Shown: in pieces, positions 62,148-64,000 of the stretch | Position numbering within the stretch: position 1 is the first letter of the stretch | Layout of the letters: each line of letters starts with the position of its first letter | Assembly: GCF_014138435.1 (NCBI RefSeq) | Contig: NZ_JACJIM010000009.1 | Coordinates: forward strand, 158,345 to 222,344 | Origin: Methylobacterium fujisawaense | GTDB lineage: Bacteria > Pseudomonadota > Alphaproteobacteria > Rhizobiales > Beijerinckiaceae | Reading direction: 5' to 3' | Length of the DNA: 64,000 nucleotides | Notes under the pieces: generated by a model | The model's database searches: none | Told to the model about the DNA's origin: nothing | What the model saw: the letters and a program-made list of their open reading frames with translations, nothing else | Position numbers and translations under genes: made by a program

Positions 62148-64000
62148 TTGAAGCGGTTCTTCCGCCTGTACCGCAGGATGCGCGGCAATCCGCTGATCCG
62201 GCTGGCGGTGCGCCGCGGCCTTCCGGCGGCGAACGATCTCGTCACCGCGGACGCGCAGATCGCGACTCTGGCCCCGCATGTCGACGTGGCCTTCTACGCG
62301 AGCTGGTACGGGATCACGGCCGATCCGGTGCGCGACTACCTCGTCCGCGGCTGGCGCGAGGGGCGCGACCCGCGCCCCGACTTCGACTCCGCCGCCTACC
62401 TCGCCGACCGCCCCTACCTCGCCCGGGCCGGCATCAACCCGTTCCTGCACGCCCTCACGCGCCGGCGCGCCCGGGCCGGCGGCGAGGGTGGCGGCGAGGG
62501 CGGGGCGGCCGGCGCGCCCCTGCCCAAGCCCGACACGGCCCAGGCCGAGCGCCTCGCCCGCCGCCTCGTGGACGGGGCCTTCTACCTGGCCAACAACCCC
62601 GACCTCGCCGCCGCCGGCGTCGATCCGGTCGACCACTACATGGCCTCCGGCTGGCGCGAGGGCCGCGAGCCGGCACCGCAGTTCGACACCCTGGCCTACT
62701 GCCTCACCCGCGGCCTCACCTTCGCCACCCAGAACCCGCTGGTGCACTACGTCCGCAACGGCGGACCCGCCCGGCCCGACCCGGACGCGGCGCTGGCCCT
62801 GCGGATGGAGACCCTCGCCCCCTACTTCGACGCCGCCCATTACCGGCAGCGCCTGCCCGGCCCCCAGGCCGAGGCGCTGGCCGGGGCCTCGGACGCCGCG
62901 CTGCTGCGCCACTACGTGACGGAGGGCTGGCGGGCGCGGGTCAGCCCGCGGCCGGACTTCGACCCGGCCGGCTTCGTGCAGGCCCGCGCGGGCAGCCGGG
63001 CGGTCGGCGACGACCCGTTCTTCCGCTACGTCGCCGAGACCCGGCTGTCCGGGGGCGCGCCGTTCGCCGAGCCGCACCGGCTGAACCTGCTGGCGGTGGA
63101 TGCGGACTGGTACCGGGCGACCTACCCGGACGTGGGCGGGCGGGAGCCGTACCTGCACTTCGCCGAGGCGGGCTGGCGGGAGCTGCGCGACCCGGGGCCC
63201 GGGCGCTCGACGCTGGCCGCGCTGCTGGGCGTCTGCGGCCTGCGCCCGGCGCGGGCGCCGATCGCCGATACGGGCTGGCTGGGGGCGATCGGGCAGGCGG
63301 CCTGCGACCGGGACGGGCTCCTGGACCTGCAGGCGCGGCTGGTGGCGGGGCATTTCGACCACGGCTTCTACCGGGCGCGCTACGGGCTGTCCGAGGCGGA
63401 CGACGCCGTGCGCGACTATTGCGACACCGGCTGGCGCAAGGGCCGCAACCCCAGGGCCGACTTCAACGGCTGGGCCTACCGCGCGCACCATCCCTACGTG
63501 GAGGCGACGGGCATCGCGCCCTTCGTCCACCATCTGGCCCGGGCGCTGCTGCGCGGCGACGACCTCGCGGGCGATGCCTTCGATCCGCGCTACGGCGCGC
63601 CGCCGGCCGCGGAGGACGCGGAATTGTTCGAGCAGGCCCGCCTGATCGAGCCGTTCTTCGACGCGCCCTGGTACCTCAAGCGCTACCCGGATACCCGCGG
63701 CTTCGAGAACGGGCCGGCGATCCACTTCCTGTCCCACGGACAGGAGGAGGACCGCGATCCGAGCAAGACCTTCTCGACCCGCTTCTACCGCCGGGCCTAC
63801 GGCCATCTCCTGGGTGCGGGGGAGTCGCCGTTCCTGCACTACGTGCGCACGGGCCGGGCCGCCGGGCTGATGGCCGCCCCCGAGGATCTCGGCACCTATC
63901 CGCCGATGGAGGCCCCCGCGCCCGACGCATGGGACCGCCTGCCCCGGGCCCTGCCCATCGACCAGGCCCGGGTCGTCGTGATCGTCCCGGTCTACAAGGG
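62148..64000 (+). CDS. Repeat-bearing glycosyltransferase, partial (runs off right edge)
   Basis: The frame is open to the window end (617 codons seen). After a basic N-terminus (LKRFFRLYRRMRGNPLIRLA) it holds at least eight diverged copies of the PDV/HY/GR repeat, such as FYLANNPDLAAAGVDPVDHY, WYRATYPDVGG and WYLKRYPDTRGFENG, with GWREGRDP or GWRKGRNP ends. The last residues, RVVVIVPVYKG, are the first strand of a GT2 domain. The TTG at 62148 is taken as start with low certainty; an ATG at 62178 is the alternative. Linkers are richer in Arg/Ala and the repeats less regular than in the giant protein, so this branch diverged earlier. Confidence 0.8.
   Translation, partial: MKRFFRLYRRMRGNPLIRLAVRRGLPAANDLVTADAQIATLAPHVDVAFYASWYGITADPVRDYLVRGWREGRDPRPDFDSAAYLADRPYLARAGINPFLHALTRRRARAGGEGGGEGGAAGAPLPKPDTAQAERLARRLVDGAFYLANNPDLAAAGVDPVDHYMASGWREGREPAPQFDTLAYCLTRGLTFATQNPLVHYVRNGGPARPDPDAALALRMETLAPYFDAAHYRQRLPGPQAEALAGASDAALLRHYVTEGWRARVSPRPDFDPAGFVQARAGSRAVGDDPFFRYVAETRLSGGAPFAEPHRLNLLAVDADWYRATYPDVGGREPYLHFAEAGWRELRDPGPGRSTLAALLGVCGLRPARAPIADTGWLGAIGQAACDRDGLLDLQARLVAGHFDHGFYRARYGLSEADDAVRDYCDTGWRKGRNPRADFNGWAYRAHHPYVEATGIAPFVHHLARALLRGDDLAGDAFDPRYGAPPAAEDAELFEQARLIEPFFDAPWYLKRYPDTRGFENGPAIHFLSHGQEEDRDPSKTFSTRFYRRAYGHLLGAGESPFLHYVRTGRAAGLMAAPEDLGTYPPMEAPAPDAWDRLPRALPIDQARVVVIVPVYK

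Noticed and set aside
61926..63839. Long minus-strand frame opposite the partial glycosyltransferase
   Set aside because: Its translation is Arg/Gly/Val-rich without motifs and lies antisense to a frame with clear repeat units and a GT2 start.

Overview
The window is GC-rich throughout, with strong G/C preference at third codon positions. Together with the rplM-rpsI-argC order, a small class I cytochrome c and several GTG and TTG starts, this points to an alphaproteobacterium, most likely Methylobacterium or a close relative. The genus is an inference from gene content; no marker here fixes the species.

Layout. Positions 43-5030: a LysR regulator divergent from a tightly coupled UbiD decarboxylase / GMC oxidoreductase / alpha-beta hydrolase operon. 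Positions 5031-6601: about 1.6 kb with no convincing gene. Positions 6608-13009: housekeeping genes (cytochrome c, two small proteins, a UDP-sugar dehydrogenase, a CoA-binding protein, rplM-rpsI behind a promoter and attenuator-like hairpin, argC), a possible small RNA, and an inverted pair of REP-like palindromes. From 13263 to the right edge the window is mostly one large surface-polysaccharide region.

The polysaccharide region contains: (i) a HxRxGD-type transferase, a second transferase with a discoidin-like domain, a tandem SGNH protein and a methyltransferase (13263-18697); (ii) a minus-strand block of glycosyltransferases, a DedA protein, a sugar epimerase and a GT61 enzyme (18750-30102); (iii) NeuD-type acyltransferase, DegT aminotransferase and a second GT61 enzyme on the plus strand (30369-34065); (iv) a coupled five-gene operon for a CDP-linked, probably C-methylated 6-deoxysugar (34080-38656); (v) decayed IS3 and IS110 copies (38776-40010); (vi) a 2698-residue protein with 16 repeats and four glycosyltransferase domains (40827-48923), followed by a methyltransferase and an IS630 remnant; (vii) two more transferases and a FkbH / ACP / KAS III / ACP / ketoreductase / NeuD operon, with a divergent MaoC-ketoreductase fusion (50400-60146); (viii) a hexapeptide acyltransferase and a partial repeat-bearing glycosyltransferase running off the right edge (61220-64000).

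The most distinctive signal is a repeat of about 38 residues, with WYLxxNPDVAAAG followed by NPLxHYLxxGAAEGRDP. It occurs in six separate genes here, from 1 to 16 copies, nearly always next to glycosyltransferase domains. I do not recognise a named function for it. The second is the acyl-carrier-protein operon, which probably builds an unusual acyl group that a NeuD-type transferase places on a sugar. The window therefore reads as a locus for a decorated glycan: CDP-sugar and amino-sugar synthesis, acyl synthesis, methylation and multidomain assembly enzymes.
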